Shown here in pieces: positions 46,440-58,153 of a DNA stretch of 64,000 nt. A program made the translations under genes and the position numbers. Position 1 is the first letter of the stretch; every line of letters starts with the position of its first letter. Source of the DNA: Pristionchus mayeri (lineage: Eukaryota > Nematoda > Chromadorea > Rhabditida > Neodiplogasteridae); NCBI GenBank assembly GCA_036245805.1, contig BTRK01000001.1:33304758-33368757 (forward strand), in the 5' to 3' direction. The notes beneath the pieces are model-generated. The model worked only from the letters and a program-made list of their open reading frames with translations. It was not told the origin of the DNA and searched no databases.

Positions 46440-47403
46440 CACCCATAATGCCAAGGGAGGATACATTGATAATATTGAGCTACTTTACTCCTCTTTTCAA
46501 TCGGTGTTAAGTGATCGAGAGGCTTGTACTTGATAAGCGAATTGTCATCAAATATGTGGACGAAATCGTTAAAACAATCAGTGATAGGAGATCTAGAAAT
46601 TTGCGGTCTCGCGCAATTCAATCCAGATACCGTGTAAGGCTATAATGAATTGATTCTCAACATACTACTAATTAAGGAAGCTGGTCAGGTGCCAAAAGTT
46701 TGAAATTTGAAATTTGAAGATTAATATGGATACATTAAACACATTTTAGATTAAACACCAAAAATTTGAAGATTAATATGGATACATTAAACACATTTTA
46801 GAGGCAGCATTCTCCAAATCGTGGCGTGGGTGGCGCAGTGGTGTGAGGCGCCGCTCGTCATACAAGGGTCATCAGCTCGATCCCCCGCCTGGGCATACCA
46901 AGCCCTCTATCCCCCCGGGGTCGATAAATTGGTAGTGACCTCGGTCGCGAAAGGTAACGTTCCCTAGAAGCACTTTGGACAGCAGGGTTACGTAGTCCTA
47001 GCAGTAGTCGGCCTCACCGCACTACACCACCTAGCGTAGTCGTTCACGACTGTAAAATCGCTTGACGTGGCTGCACCTTTACCTTTACCTTTATTCTCCA
47101 AATCCCATCACCGTACCGTTTCTTCTTCACAGAATGTACTGGACCAGATATATCTGACGAAGAAAACTGACTCATATAAGAATGTTTTTTAAAGAAAATT
47201 TATCCTATAATACAATCATTTTCAGCTCTTTTCAGCATCATAACCTTAAGCGCTGACAGTGAATTTGAATTCGGCTTCCACTATGATGCAGTGGGATCGA
47301 CTAGAGAGGAACTATTGGATTTTTGGATTGCTAGACTCGAAGAGAGAACGGATGACGACTCGTCCACTTTCTATATTAGGTCGATCAGCAGAATGGGTTG
47401 ATG
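46440..47403 (+). pseudogene. FBL-8: 3' remnants of a plus-strand F-box-like gene, split by a SINE
   Basis: Degenerate exon 3 at about 46,460-46,627 (ILSYFTPLFNRC then TAA; VIGDLEICGLAQFNPDT in a shifted frame). Exon 4 starts at about 46802 after ACATTTTAG (GSILQI), is interrupted by a complete SINE at 46821-47092, and resumes at 47105 (PSPYRFFFTECTG). The last exon (from about 47226) reads LSADSEFEFGFHYDAVGSTR to a TGA at 47401-47403. Exons 1 and 2 were not found. A direct ~45-bp duplication lies at 46,713-46,806. Confidence 0.6.
46821..47092 (+). mobile_element. Complete tRNA-derived SINE with 12-bp target-site duplication
   Basis: Flanked by perfect copies of ATTCTCCAAATC (46809-46820 and 47093-47104). 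The head has pol III A-box-like TGGCGCAGTGG (46831-46841) and B-box-like GCTCGATCCCC (46875-46885), as in tRNA-derived SINEs. The 3' end is (CCTTTA)n. Body segments CTCGGTCGCGAAAGG and CACCTAGCGTAGTCGTT define the family. Inserted in exon 4 of FBL-8. A 3' fragment of the same family is at 666-752. Confidence 0.85.
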
Positions 47404-48308
47404 GGAGAGAGGAATGTTGTGTGGATTAGTGTGACTAAGATCGGCTGTTCCTATTAATGCCCCTTTAGAAATAGCTCAATTTGTGCGAAAAATATTTCCG
47501 AAAACTTTTATGTTCACAACTTAATTCTCTATTTCCATGACTTAATTCTCGTTTTAAATAGATCACATTTTAAATTGTTTGCACTTTAATATTTACGATT
47601 TTCCACAATCCACAAAAAATGCCCAATGCGATAGCTACAAAGTCCCCTCTCGATGTTATAAATCGATTATTTCTATTCTGCAAAATTTTAAAAAAAACTG
47701 AAATTTAATGATTTATCGGAATCAAGCTAGTGCACATTTACTGAAACTGATTAAGAGACCGTCCACCAGAGAACGTAACATATGGTCAGGGGTCTCGGAT
47801 GCTCAAAATTCGATAAAATCTCACTTTTTTCCTGAAGTCTCCTTCAAAAATGTTGCCGTGCTGGGCATATGGTGAAGGCCAGATATCGTTTTTGAAAAAG
47901 TTACCGTAACCAACCGGTTTTGGGGTCGAAAAAGTTAAAATTAAAAGGGCATATGGTGACATATAGACTCGACATATAGATTTTCTGGTGTATTTTCACA
48001 CGTAGAAACCGAATTTCCATGTCAAACTGCTGAGAAATTAGAAGGAAAGAGAGCTGAAAAATCGATTTTTTTCATCCAAAATCGAGCTTAAAAGCACGTT
48101 TGGGAAAAGCGTTTCTTACGTCTTGATTATAAATAATTTCGTAGAATTTCGCATAAAAAGAATCAAAATAAAGAATCGAAAAAAAAGAATCGCATAAAAA
48201 GAAACATGTCGATTTATGATTATTGCGATAAAAAAATGAAAATTAACAATTTAAATAAATGGATTGATTACATGGGGTTATAATCGTGGAATACATGGTG
48301 GTATATTA
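47404..48308. other. Intergenic stretch including a diverged palindrome-3-family fragment
   Basis: From 47754 (TTAAGAGACCGTCCACCAGA, then GAACGTAAC and CTTTTTTCCTGAAGT) to about 48,120 the sequence follows one arm of palindrome 3 with many changes. No gene is recognised. The left part (47,404-47,753) shows nothing. Confidence 0.5.
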
Positions 48309-48361
48309 TTACTGCAAGCGATTGATGACGATACGGACTTTGAAATTATAGTTTGTACGTA

Positions 48362-49641
48362 TAAGAGAGACTATCTGAGAGAATCGAGCAATTTCACCCA
48401 TGACCCGTACAGCGAAAAATAGATTTCCAATTTGAATACCTATCCAGGGTCAACTTTTCACGTAGATTAAGAAAATCGACCTTAGAGAGCCGTATCTCTG
48501 ACCCCTCATTCTCTGTGGTGCGCCGAACGGGGCGGTCGGTTTTTGAAACTTTTGAACATCTTATCCAAACTCCATATATTATAGTTATTCTGAAAGATCT
48601 CGACGAGATAAGCATTTTTCCTGTTGGGTGTGAAGGGCTAGCTCATCAGTGAAAAAGTTATGGCCGATTGAATTTTAAAAATTGTCGTCCTGAAAAATTT
48701 TTCAAAAAAAGGGGAAAATAAACAATTTCATTAGATTCCTCATGCAAAAGTACCCCAGTGTACCAAATTTGATTGCAAAAAGTTTTCTGGCAGTCAAATG
48801 GTCGACCGAAGACCTCGGACTTGAACGTTTTCGAACGAAAAAATCAGTTTTTTAAGGAAATCTTTTTTAGATCAACTTCTCGTGAACTGTGATGTGCAAA
48901 TTCGGATTCTACGAGAGAAAACACACCAGAAATTGTATTTCTCGTAAAATTCTGAGATATCAATTTTTTCGACCCTAAATGCTCCTATGCTTGGAATTTT
49001 AGGGTAACAATTTCGCACCTTTGAGGTCGAGAAAGTCGAAAAATTTGATATCTCAGAATTTTACGAGAAATACAATTGCTGGTGTGTTTTCCCTCGTAGA
49101 ATCCGAATTTGCACATCACAGTTCACGAGAAGTTGATCTAAAAAAGATTTCCTCAAAAAACTGACTTTTTCGTTCGAAAACGTTCAAGTCCGAGGTCTTC
49201 GGTCGACCATTTGACTGGATGCCAGAAAACTTTTTGCAATCAAATTTGGTACACTGGGGTACTTTTGCATGAGGAATCTGATCAAAATGGTTTATTTTCC
49301 CCCTTTTTTTGAAAAATTTTTCAGGACCACAATTTTTAAAATTCAATCGGCCATAACTTTTTTTCACTGATGAGCTAGCCCTTCACACCCAACAGGAAAA
49401 ATGCTTATCTCGTCGAGATCTTTCAGAATAACTATAAATATATGGAGTTTGGATAAGCCGTTCAAAAGTTTCAAAAACCGACCGCCCCGTTCGGCGCACC
49501 ACAGAGAATGAGGGGTCAGAGATACGGCTCTCTAAGGTCGATTTTCTTGATCTACGTGAAAAGTTGACCCTGGATAGGTATTCAAATTGGAAATCTATTT
49601 TTCGCTGTGTGTATGTCAATCCTCTCAGATAGTCTCTCATA
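48362..49641. mobile_element. Long foldback palindrome 6 inside the last exon of FBL-9
   Basis: Arms of about 600 bp meet near 49,000. The outer ends read AGAGACTATCTGAGAG (48365) and its mirror CTCTCAGATAGTCTCT (49623). The end segment matches FBL-9 coding sequence (RDYLRG) on the right side, so the inverted repeat includes a little of the host exon. The inner motif GTGxAAATTCGGATTC and CACACCAGAAAT is also found in palindrome 3, linking the two. Confidence 0.82.
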
Positions 49642-51160
49642 AAATAATCCTCGAACCGAATTCTCTCCGTATTCACAATGACTTCGCATTGTTCGTCTCC
49701 TATTATTTCGTGAATTCTCTTTTTACATAGTACTTCCACTTCTTCAACGCTCGTTTCAGTCGATACCATCTTAAATTCAATCACAGGGAATAATTTCACA
49801 TCGTCGAGTAGGAAAGTTTCGAGAGCTGAAGTTCGTGATATTAATGGCATTTGAGGCTGGTCGGCTAATAATCGGAAAATGCCTGGAACAGTGAAATTTC
49901 GAAACTTGTTTAAATGGGTTCTCGAGGGTGTTAATCAGTTATTACGTTTCCGGCGCCATTGGGCCAAATGCTTCTGTTTTACCTATGGTCTTCTCTCAAA
50001 ATATCAATTACATGATTAATTTCTATGGCAAACATGCAAAAAATGCGAGAAAATTATGACCTACAGATCGTTTGCATCGATCAGATTGGTGAGAAATGAA
50101 GTAGACCAGAATTATTAACACCCTCGACATACACTTTTTGAAAGTTTTTGAGATTTCTATGTGACAGCTTCTACCCAATTGTTTAATAACGACAGTTGAA
50201 TAGATTGAAAAAAAAATACCGCGGTTTTTTGTGAACAATGAATGACTAGGAATATCCCAACGAAGGGCACGAATTGAAGTAGTTGTATTTAGGTAACGAA
50301 TTCCCTTTCTGAATTTGATTTAGCTTTTTTGGTATAACTCAAGTATACGGAGATAAAAAATATCTCAATATATTGTGAAATACGTACATGGTATCTTTGC
50401 ATGGATAAGTGTAACGAATCCATAATGCGTCTATTGTAGCGTTTCCTAACGCTTTGCTTAGTTGCTCAGCACAGTTGAGGGCAATCATGTCCAGTGCGAT
50501 GTTTTCGATGTGTGAGCAACGGGAGAATACTTGAGAGAGGAAACGAAACATCTTACACTCATCTCCTTTCGAAACACGAAAAATGACCTGACTTTCCTGG
50601 AAGGAAATACAGAGTTTTCACAAATCTTTTCACAAGAGAAACTCACGTTACTCCTTTCGTCTACGGCAAATTTCGATTTTCCAAGTCCGAAATATCCGTA
50701 CAAATGTTTGGAAACCCGAAGGAAAATATTATGTCGAGGCAGTTCCCAGCCATCGGACATCATTCAATATGTCGAGGCAGTTCCCAGCCATCGGACATCA
50801 TTCAGCACGGGAAGATGCTGTTGACGGTTCATATGAGTTGTGCCAAGCTCACTCCAACGTTTTGATATCTGACGTTAAATTTAATATATGATTTGTGAAA
50901 ATAGCTGGCAGATTTTTATTAAATTGAGTTTATCATCAAATGACTATACTGCGTTACTATGATGCATTCTATACAGATGTGGGTTCTCCTCGTATAGATG
51001 GCCAGAATTATCGGGTACAATTAAGATAATATAAATTTCAATTTCACTCATAATTTTAGTAATTCATGAACATTGAATTGAAAAGGCGTGATCGTAATTT
51101 AGTTCTGCCGTCAATTAATGGCGCGACGCCATCTGTGGGCAAAGACCAATTTTTGTAATA

Positions 51161-53695
51161 TCAGGTTGAGCCTAAAGTTTTGCGCGATTTTCGTTCTCAA
51201 ATTTGAGTTCCTGTAGTTGATTTTGCTAAAATAACCATCTGTTGTCCTCATGTCGATATATAGGGACATGTTCAACCTTTAGAATAATATATTTTAACTA
51301 GAGCAAATAACTCTACTTTGCGATAAATCAAGGTCTGTGTAACTTTGGATTATTCAGAAATATATTGGTTTTCTTTTATTAGGTTGGTCAGAAAGTTTTT
51401 GCCGATTTCGGACCCCAACTTTCAGGTCGCATATTTTGCTTGTCTCAAATCGCCTCCTGTTGTCCCTCTAGTATTATATAGGGACATGTTCAACGTTAAC
51501 AACATTAGGGTTATAGGTGGAAGGCTGTCTAATGTAGGAGAAATCGAGTTAAGCGTAACAGTGAACTTTGTTGAAAAATTCATATTTTCTTTAAGATAGC
51601 GGCACTTCTTGGTTGAATTTTTTGAGAGGAAGCTCACTAATTTTATTAAGAAGCCCGGGGCGTGCTCTAACTAGAAGCTAAAATATAGAGCTGCTGAATT
51701 AGTTATTTCCTTCGTACAGACGGATGAATCCGGACTCAATAAAAAAAGCAACATTTACCTGACAAAATTTCCTGTTTCGGGGATTTACGAGGCTGACACC
51801 TACCTAAATGCGCTATAATCAGTACCTACTGGACTTTCAATTATATCGATGTTTTAGAACCCACTCGGCTTTCCTAACTAAAAAGCGAAGTTTGTCGAAA
51901 AACAATTTTTGCACGAAAATTACGAAAAAATCTGATATTGAGGGGTTTCAGGCACATCTTGCTCTAGAAAAAGTAGCGATCTCCAAAATCTTTCCAATTA
52001 GTGAGTAATAGGGCAAGAGTTGTTCATTAATTTGCGAATGAAATTACTGCTCTTAAAACCACGGGTCTATCGCAAAAATGCCAAAAGTGTGAATTTCGAC
52101 GTTTAAAATTAGGTGCCTAAATGCTGAAGAACCATGCTCCTGAATTAAGAGCCTCACCCTATCTCGAATGTAATTATGACACATACTGGCAGGGTAGTTT
52201 ACATTGGTGGATAATTGAAATCGCGAGACGCATTGGCATAGATACCGTTAGCCAAAATCTCAACTGGAACCCCTTCACGAAAACCCAAACTCGGATTACT
52301 CACTCATCTCTAATAGGCATCTCGTGGCTGATCAGTATCAACAGTACCAATGCGGTGTATCTCCATCGTACTTTACATCTGTGCTCTAGATTTAGCCCCA
52401 TCTCTATTAACAATGGAATGCTGAGCATTTAAAAAGACTTGGTTTTGGTCAGCCCCATTCACTTTACGACATTACTGTATTTGTTTTCTTGGTTGGACAG
52501 ATCTATGATAACATGCGCTAAGGAGAATATATGTGTACCTATCTATCACTAAAAGACTCGAGCCGATTGCACAACAACGAACGATGGGAGCGGCAAGAAT
52601 GCTAGATGGTCAAAATCGACAAAAACTTTGTGACCAACCTAATAAATTGCTGTACTTTGCCGAGAAATTTTTAGATAGAACCTCATAAAGTTTATTCAGA
52701 AGCCCGAGGTGTGCGCTACCAAGTACCAAAAATATAAAGCTGTGGAATGCAGTATACGCTTCGTATAGGTCAATGAATCACGGGTACTTGAAAAAATCAG
52801 AGTTCCCTTGAACAAATCACATGTTTCGCGGATTAACGAGAGTGACAGCTACCTATAGGCGCTGTTATTATTACTTACAGGGTTCTTTATTGTAATGATA
52901 TTTAAGAGCCCACTTGGCTTTCTCATCTAAAAAAGTGACATTTGCACCTGAATTATTTTTCAATGAAAATGTCGAAAACGCTGAAAACGCCTTCAGGCAC
53001 GGTTCACCCTAGAAAAAGTAGCGACCTCCACAATATTCCTAATTAGTGAGTGATAGGGTAAGGGTTGTTCGTTAATTTAAGCACGAAAGAACGGCCCTTC
53101 GAACCACGTGGCTAGCACAAAAAAAAAGTGTGTATTTCGATGTTCTACATTGGACACATAAAATCCGAAAAACCCTGTTCATGAATGGAAATCCGCATTC
53201 TCTCCCAAATGGAATTTTGACTTGTACTAGAAAGGTAGTTCACATTCATAAATAATTGAAACCTCAAGAACTATCGGTATAGATACATTACCCCTAAAAC
53301 TTATCTTGACATTCGTCATGAAAACTCAAATTCTGATTCCGCGCATATTTCTAATATACCCTTAAAGGCTGAACAGTCTCAACATTACAGTACAATATAG
53401 GCCAGTCACGCTTTACAACTGTCGTTAACATAGGGTCCTATCTCCGTTCTAAAAGAAATTATAATACTTTGAAAAGTAATGTCGTTGGTTAGCCACGTGA
53501 AGTTTGCTACATCGATGTTTTATTTCCATGGGTCCGACAGATCTATGATAGCGTGGGCTAAAGAGATTATAAATGCCCCTATCTAGCACTAAAAGATCTG
53601 AATTCATTGGGCAAAAACTAACGATGATGTCAGGATAACGATGATGTCAAGATGCACTTTAGTCAAAATCGCGCAAAACTTTAGGCACAACCTGA
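51161..53695. mobile_element. Mariner-like relic interrupted by a second mariner-like relic
   Basis: TCAGGTTGAGCCTAAAGTTT at the left is mirrored at the right (AAACTTTAGGCACAACCTGA); TA outside both ends. Removing the nested element (51379-52642) and one TA leaves about 1.27 kb, the normal size for this group. No intact transposase. In intron 1 of FBL-9. Confidence 0.8.
51379..52642. mobile_element. Nested mariner-like relic, 1264 bp
   Basis: TTAGGTTGGTCAGAAAGTTT at the left; mirrored at the right with CAAAAACTTTGTGACCAACC. Flanked by TA. Internal segments (TATAGGGACATGTTCAACG, AGAAGCCCGGGGCGTGCTC) match the host element and the element at 56085, so all belong to one clade. Confidence 0.8.
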
Positions 53696-53704
53696 TAAAT
53701 ATTA

Positions 53705-55792
53705 TTAGGTTGTCCGGAAAGTAACGCTCCATTTGAAACATGATGTTTGAGCGCGCGTAAAATCCTTTTCGTTAAAGATTTCAAGCTACCTCGGTGGCAT
53801 GTAGTAGGAGTTTACTTTGCAATATACTCAATATATTCAAATGGAATCATGCCTTTTGGATATCCGTAAAAACAAACTTTTATAAAAAGTGATATTTTCA
53901 CACTTGTCTTAAAATAATTTCTGCTTCTCATATTTTGAGGGGAAAATAGCCGTAAAATCTCACAAAGCGGGAAAGAAGTCGTTGGTAGCTCACTCCAAAA
54001 ATAGGTCTGAGGTCGTTCCTGACAACATAGCACGAGTAAAACATCATTTGATTCAACTCTTACCGAGGAAAGACGTCTCACGCGATAACGTTTCCTGCTT
54101 CGAGGTTCATTCAGACTGGTTTCTAGATAAGTGCGCTTCCATGTTATACTATGGTGCTACATATCACAGATAAACATTTGAACTTACGCCTTTTCTACTT
54201 TAAGGAAAGATAGATTTTCAGAACTGTTGAATAAATGTCAACATAGCCAAAATTTCGACTTTTGGTGTTCGGTTAATGAATCAATTTCCTCACAAGGTAG
54301 CTGTCCCCTGATTTAGCCCTGCTGATACTGGATACAATAAGAGTTGCTCTAACAATTAACGAAAAAAGATAGAACTTTTCATCAATGCTGGAAGCAGGAA
54401 GTTCCGAAATATTCGAATTTCGATGTTCAAATTTAGTTGTCAGGTTGATGAATGTTGCATGTTTTGGTAGAAGTATTGTATGGTTGTCATATAATTACAA
54501 ATTTAAGGTAAGCGTAAGAAGTAATTTTCGTTTTACTACATTTGAGATCAAAACATATATTGTTACGGAGACTCGGTAAAAAAAGGGCTCTGTCCGGTTT
54601 GGGGGGACAAAAGGGATTTCGGGGGACAAATGAAGTAAGTGTCCGGTTTGGGGAACACATAAGATTTCGGGGGACAAATGAGATTTGGGGGGGACAAATG
54701 GATGAATGTAACTATTGTTCATGTATTATCTCACTAAACATCCGTGCATCGATTTTTGACGCATTTAACGTCTCACACTCGGTGTCAAGTGTTCTATGGT
54801 TTCCGCAGCAGTCTTGTTGTGCACTGTGTGAATGTGTTATTCCCTCAGCACAGTAGCAATGCTTAACACGCATTATCAATTTTCAAGATGGTATAAGCAT
54901 CAGAAACATCTGACTACTGATCATCATGTGCTTCGAGACATGACATGCACTGAAAACTCCGAATTGAATTAAGGATAAACAAGAAGCATATCTAATCCAC
55001 ATTTTTAAATTTCCATTCAATTACTGAAACATTGTTCAGTGAATAATCAAATATTTCAAATAAAAATATCGAACATGTTGAAATAAATAGCAATAGAAAA
55101 CGGGCAGTTCAGGAATCAGCAAATGTAGATAGTAAACATAGAGATAGTGAGAGAAATGTTGGATACATAGCTGTACCTACTATCCTTGAGTTAGACAATC
55201 GCTTCGATGCAGACGATGTTCAGTCGTTAGATACAGTGTGCATGGATGCGTGGATGTTTATTGAGGTAATACAAGATTAATAATAACATTCATCCATTTG
55301 TCCCCCCAAATCTCATTTGTCCCCCGAAATCGTCATTTGTCTCCCAAACCCGGACAGTTTTTCATTTGTCCCCCGAAATCTCATTTGTCCCTCCAAACCG
55401 GACAGAGCCAAAAAAGTATTTATGTTGATGTTCAGGTAGGGTCATGTTCACAAATGAGTTTATTTTCTAGCAAACCTTTTGCAGCTGACTAGATTCCCAT
55501 GTTGTATTGTAATACCCACATGTCCTACTTTTCGACTGTGGCATAATATTTGCCTTACCAAAGCTATCCATGGAATGCTGGGCCAAAACGTAATCAGTTC
55601 AACGCTTCCTTTGACTACCTTTGCCTTACTCCTGTTGCCTCAATACCAATTGGACAGGCTTGAACCAGTATGCGATAGAAATAGTGTATGCAACGAACAT
55701 ATATATCAATATGATAATCAGGCGGCAGCAAAAGACAGGACATCTTAGAATCGAAAATTTGAAAATCGAGCGTTACTTTCTGGACAACCTGA
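53705..55792. mobile_element. Mariner-like relic carrying an 824-bp insertion
   Basis: TTAGGTTGTCCGGAAAGTAA at the left, mirrored at the right (GTTACTTTCTGGACAACCTG, then A). TA outside. Without the insertion (54586-55409) it is about 1.26 kb and aligns with the element at 31203-32467 throughout. Starts nine bases after the end of the previous relic, still in intron 1 of FBL-9. Confidence 0.8.
54586..55409. mobile_element. Non-autonomous DNA transposon with GGGGGACAAA subterminal repeats
   Basis: Ends read GGCTCTGTCCGGTTT and its mirror. Each end then holds three to four copies of GGGGGACAAATGAGATTT-like units, inverted with respect to the other end. AAAAAAG occurs just outside both ends (54579-54585 and 55410-55416), a candidate 7-bp target duplication. 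The paralogous position in the relic at 31203-32467 (near 32,080) lacks the whole block, confirming an insertion. The 590-bp interior is A+T-rich without an ORF. Confidence 0.8.
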
Positions 55793-56084
55793 TAATATGC
55801 CTATCATCATTAGTACGATAGGGAAGAAACCCAAAATACAGTGTAGTCGATTTGACGTTTTTTTGACTAATGGCAGATCATCTCAGAATTGACCACAAAA
55901 AAGGGCTCATTTATGGTAAAGATATTCACCAGTCTCATACTATCTATTGATTCCACGCCGACTTTGATGATATTTCTGACGATATCAGAAGGAACCGTGC
56001 ATATGTTGAGCTTGTCGGTTACCGTTGGTGGCATCACGATAAGTCTTCAATTATGGAGTAATAGGAAAGGAATTGTACATTGTA

Positions 56085-57344
56085 TTAGGCTGAGTAATAA
56101 GTTTTGTCCGATTTCGAACCCCCACTTTGAGCTTATATTGTTCGTTTGTTTCAAATCGCCACATGTTGTCCTCATGCCAATATATTTGGACATGTTCGAT
56201 CTTTAGAACATTATGGTTGGGATGGGGCAACGTTGCCTACTATGGGAGAAATGAAGGTCAATGCAACTTTGATTTTTTTCACAAAAGTTAAGATTTTCTT
56301 TAATGTTGCGGTACTTCAAAGATACAATTTTAGGTCTAAGCTCACAAAGTGTTCTAAGAAGCCTAAGACTTGTTCTACATAGTAGCAAAAAGTGAGTTAT
56401 TGGATTCGTTATTGCCTTCGTACAGGTCACTGAACCCGAGACACCATTAAAAATAAGAATCTGCTCGAAGAAATTCCCTGTTTCGTAGATTGACTGGACT
56501 AGCACCTACCTAGGGGCGCTGTTATCAATGCCTATAGGACTCTCAATTATGCCGATAGTTAAGAGAGTATTTGGCTTTTTCATCTAAAAAAGTGATGTTG
56601 GTTCATCAACTTTCGATTGAAATGTTGAAAAATCTGATATTGAGGATTTTCAGGTAAAGCCTACCCCACAAAAAGTACCGATCTCCAAGAGCTTCCTAAT
56701 TAGTGACCGATAGGGTATGGATTGTTCTTTAATTTAAGCACGAAATAACTGCTCTTCAAACCACTGCGCTATCACAACAATGAAAGAAAGTTGAATTTCG
56801 ATGTTCAAAATTGGACACTTATAATCTGAAGAGCACTGTTCATGGATGAAGTATCACATACCATCCTAAAGAAAACTATGGCGTGTACTAGACATGTAGT
56901 TCACATGCACGAATAATTGAAATCACAAGACCCATCGGTATAGATACAGTACGCCATAGTCGTATCTTGACAAGGCTCATGACAACTCAAACTCGGATTA
57001 AGTACTCATCTTTAATAGGCTTCTCGGGGCTGATCAGTATCAACATCACCAGCGCGATATATGATAATCATACTTCATTACTGTGGCAAACATTGGGTTC
57101 TATCTCTATTTGCAGTGAAATTATGATCCTTCAAAAAGTCCGGGTGTTGGTCAACCACATTAAGTTTAGGACATGACTGTATCCCTTTCCTTTGTCAGAC
57201 AGATCTATGGTAGTGTGCGCTAAAGAGAGTATAAATGCCCCTATCTATCATTGAAAGACATAAGCTGATTGGATTACAACGAGCGATGGGAGAGGTCAGA
57301 ATGCACATTAGCCGAAATCGGACAAAACTTATTACTCAGCCTGA
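56085..57344. mobile_element. Mariner-like relic, 1260 bp, upstream of FBL-9
   Basis: TTAGGCTGAGTAATAAGTTT at the left, mirrored at the right; TA outside both ends. Internal similarity to the relics at 51161 and 51379. Frames are broken. It lies about 50 bp upstream of the FBL-9 start codon, so it would replace the promoter. Confidence 0.8.
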
Positions 57345-58153
57345 TATGATAAATGCGTCATGTATGTAATGTTCAATATGAATGTATGGCGAGATTACAG
57401 ACAGAAATGCGTAATGAAGAGACCATTATTCGAATGGATAGATGAGTGTGGTAGATTGAATCACTATTGGGCGGGAATCGAGGGCGGGAACTGTTCGATC
57501 AAACCAATTTCGAAATGCAAAGCGTCATTATTCTAGTCGTATGACTAACATCGAACTACATCGTATTCTTTTTGAGTACGCATAAATTCGAGAGGACCAC
57601 ACAAGTTATACGCGCCGGTGGAGTAATTCATAAAAGCTAAAACTGGTTATACGTACTACTGGGAACACGATGGCTGAACTCTGTCAAACAGGCCGCCTAG
57701 GACTCAAGCTTTGGAAACATCATACCTAAGACAAATAATTTTTCAACCGGAAGTATTTTTTGAACTACCAAAATTTGATTTTTCAAACTTTATAATCCAG
57801 TATTGAGTGATGAAAAGTCAAGAAACAGAATTAGTAATTAATAATAGTCTGACAAATTTCCCGCCAAAATATGCAGTGAATCATTTATCTTGTTGCGCTC
57901 TCACCGCCCTTGTTCTTGCCTATGTTCCATTCTTATCGATATAAAACAGTGTATGAGAGTTTCCACCCTTCAAAGATCATAGTGCGAGCAAGGAGGTAGA
58001 AGTCCATCGGTATCTATAGCTCAGTGTAGAGCAGCTGTCAAGTTATCGGAGGGTTGCGGGTTCGGTCCCCCTCTTTTGAAAAATTCAAGGGATTTGATTT
58101 TGCGCGCTTTCCTGAGCTATCAAGCGTCCATGGCACTCAGTCAACTCATCATA
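57345..58153. other. Intergenic stretch with a MITE remnant and a tRNA-like sequence
   Basis: A half-copy of the TCTCTTCATT family (GCGTAATGAAGAGACC near 57,408) and the tRNA-like segment at 58,010-58,078. Otherwise nothing recognised. Confidence 0.4.
58010..58078 (+). other. tRNA-like sequence (A- and B-box present, stems poor)
   Basis: TATAGCTCAGTGTAGAGC resembles a D arm with A box, and GGGTTCGGTCCCCC a T arm with B box, 30 bp apart as in a tRNA. The acceptor stem does not pair and the T stem has mismatches, so a tRNA pseudogene or SINE head is more likely than a working tRNA. Confidence 0.3.

Larger units (their letters stand above)
48309..56034 (-). pseudogene. FBL-9: F-box-like family gene with a 5-kb transposon-filled intron and a palindrome in its last exon
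   Basis: Exon 1 (start 56034) reads LNICTVPSDIVRNIIKVGVE with a GTGAAT donor. Exon 2 lies about 5 kb away, ending near 50,870: ISKRWSELGTTHMNRQQHLP, then a 38-bp tandem duplication (50733-50770 repeated at 50771) that shifts the frame before LRVSKHLYGYFGLGKSKF. Exon 3 has MFRFLSQVFSRCSHIENIAL; exon 4 IRYLNTTTSIRALRW; exon 5 LETFLLDDVKLFPVIEFKMV. The end of exon 5 is split by a 1.28-kb palindrome; its last codons (NFKVRIVINRLQ, stop at 48309) lie on the far side. Intron 1 contains three mariner-like relics and a further insertion. Confidence 0.68.
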
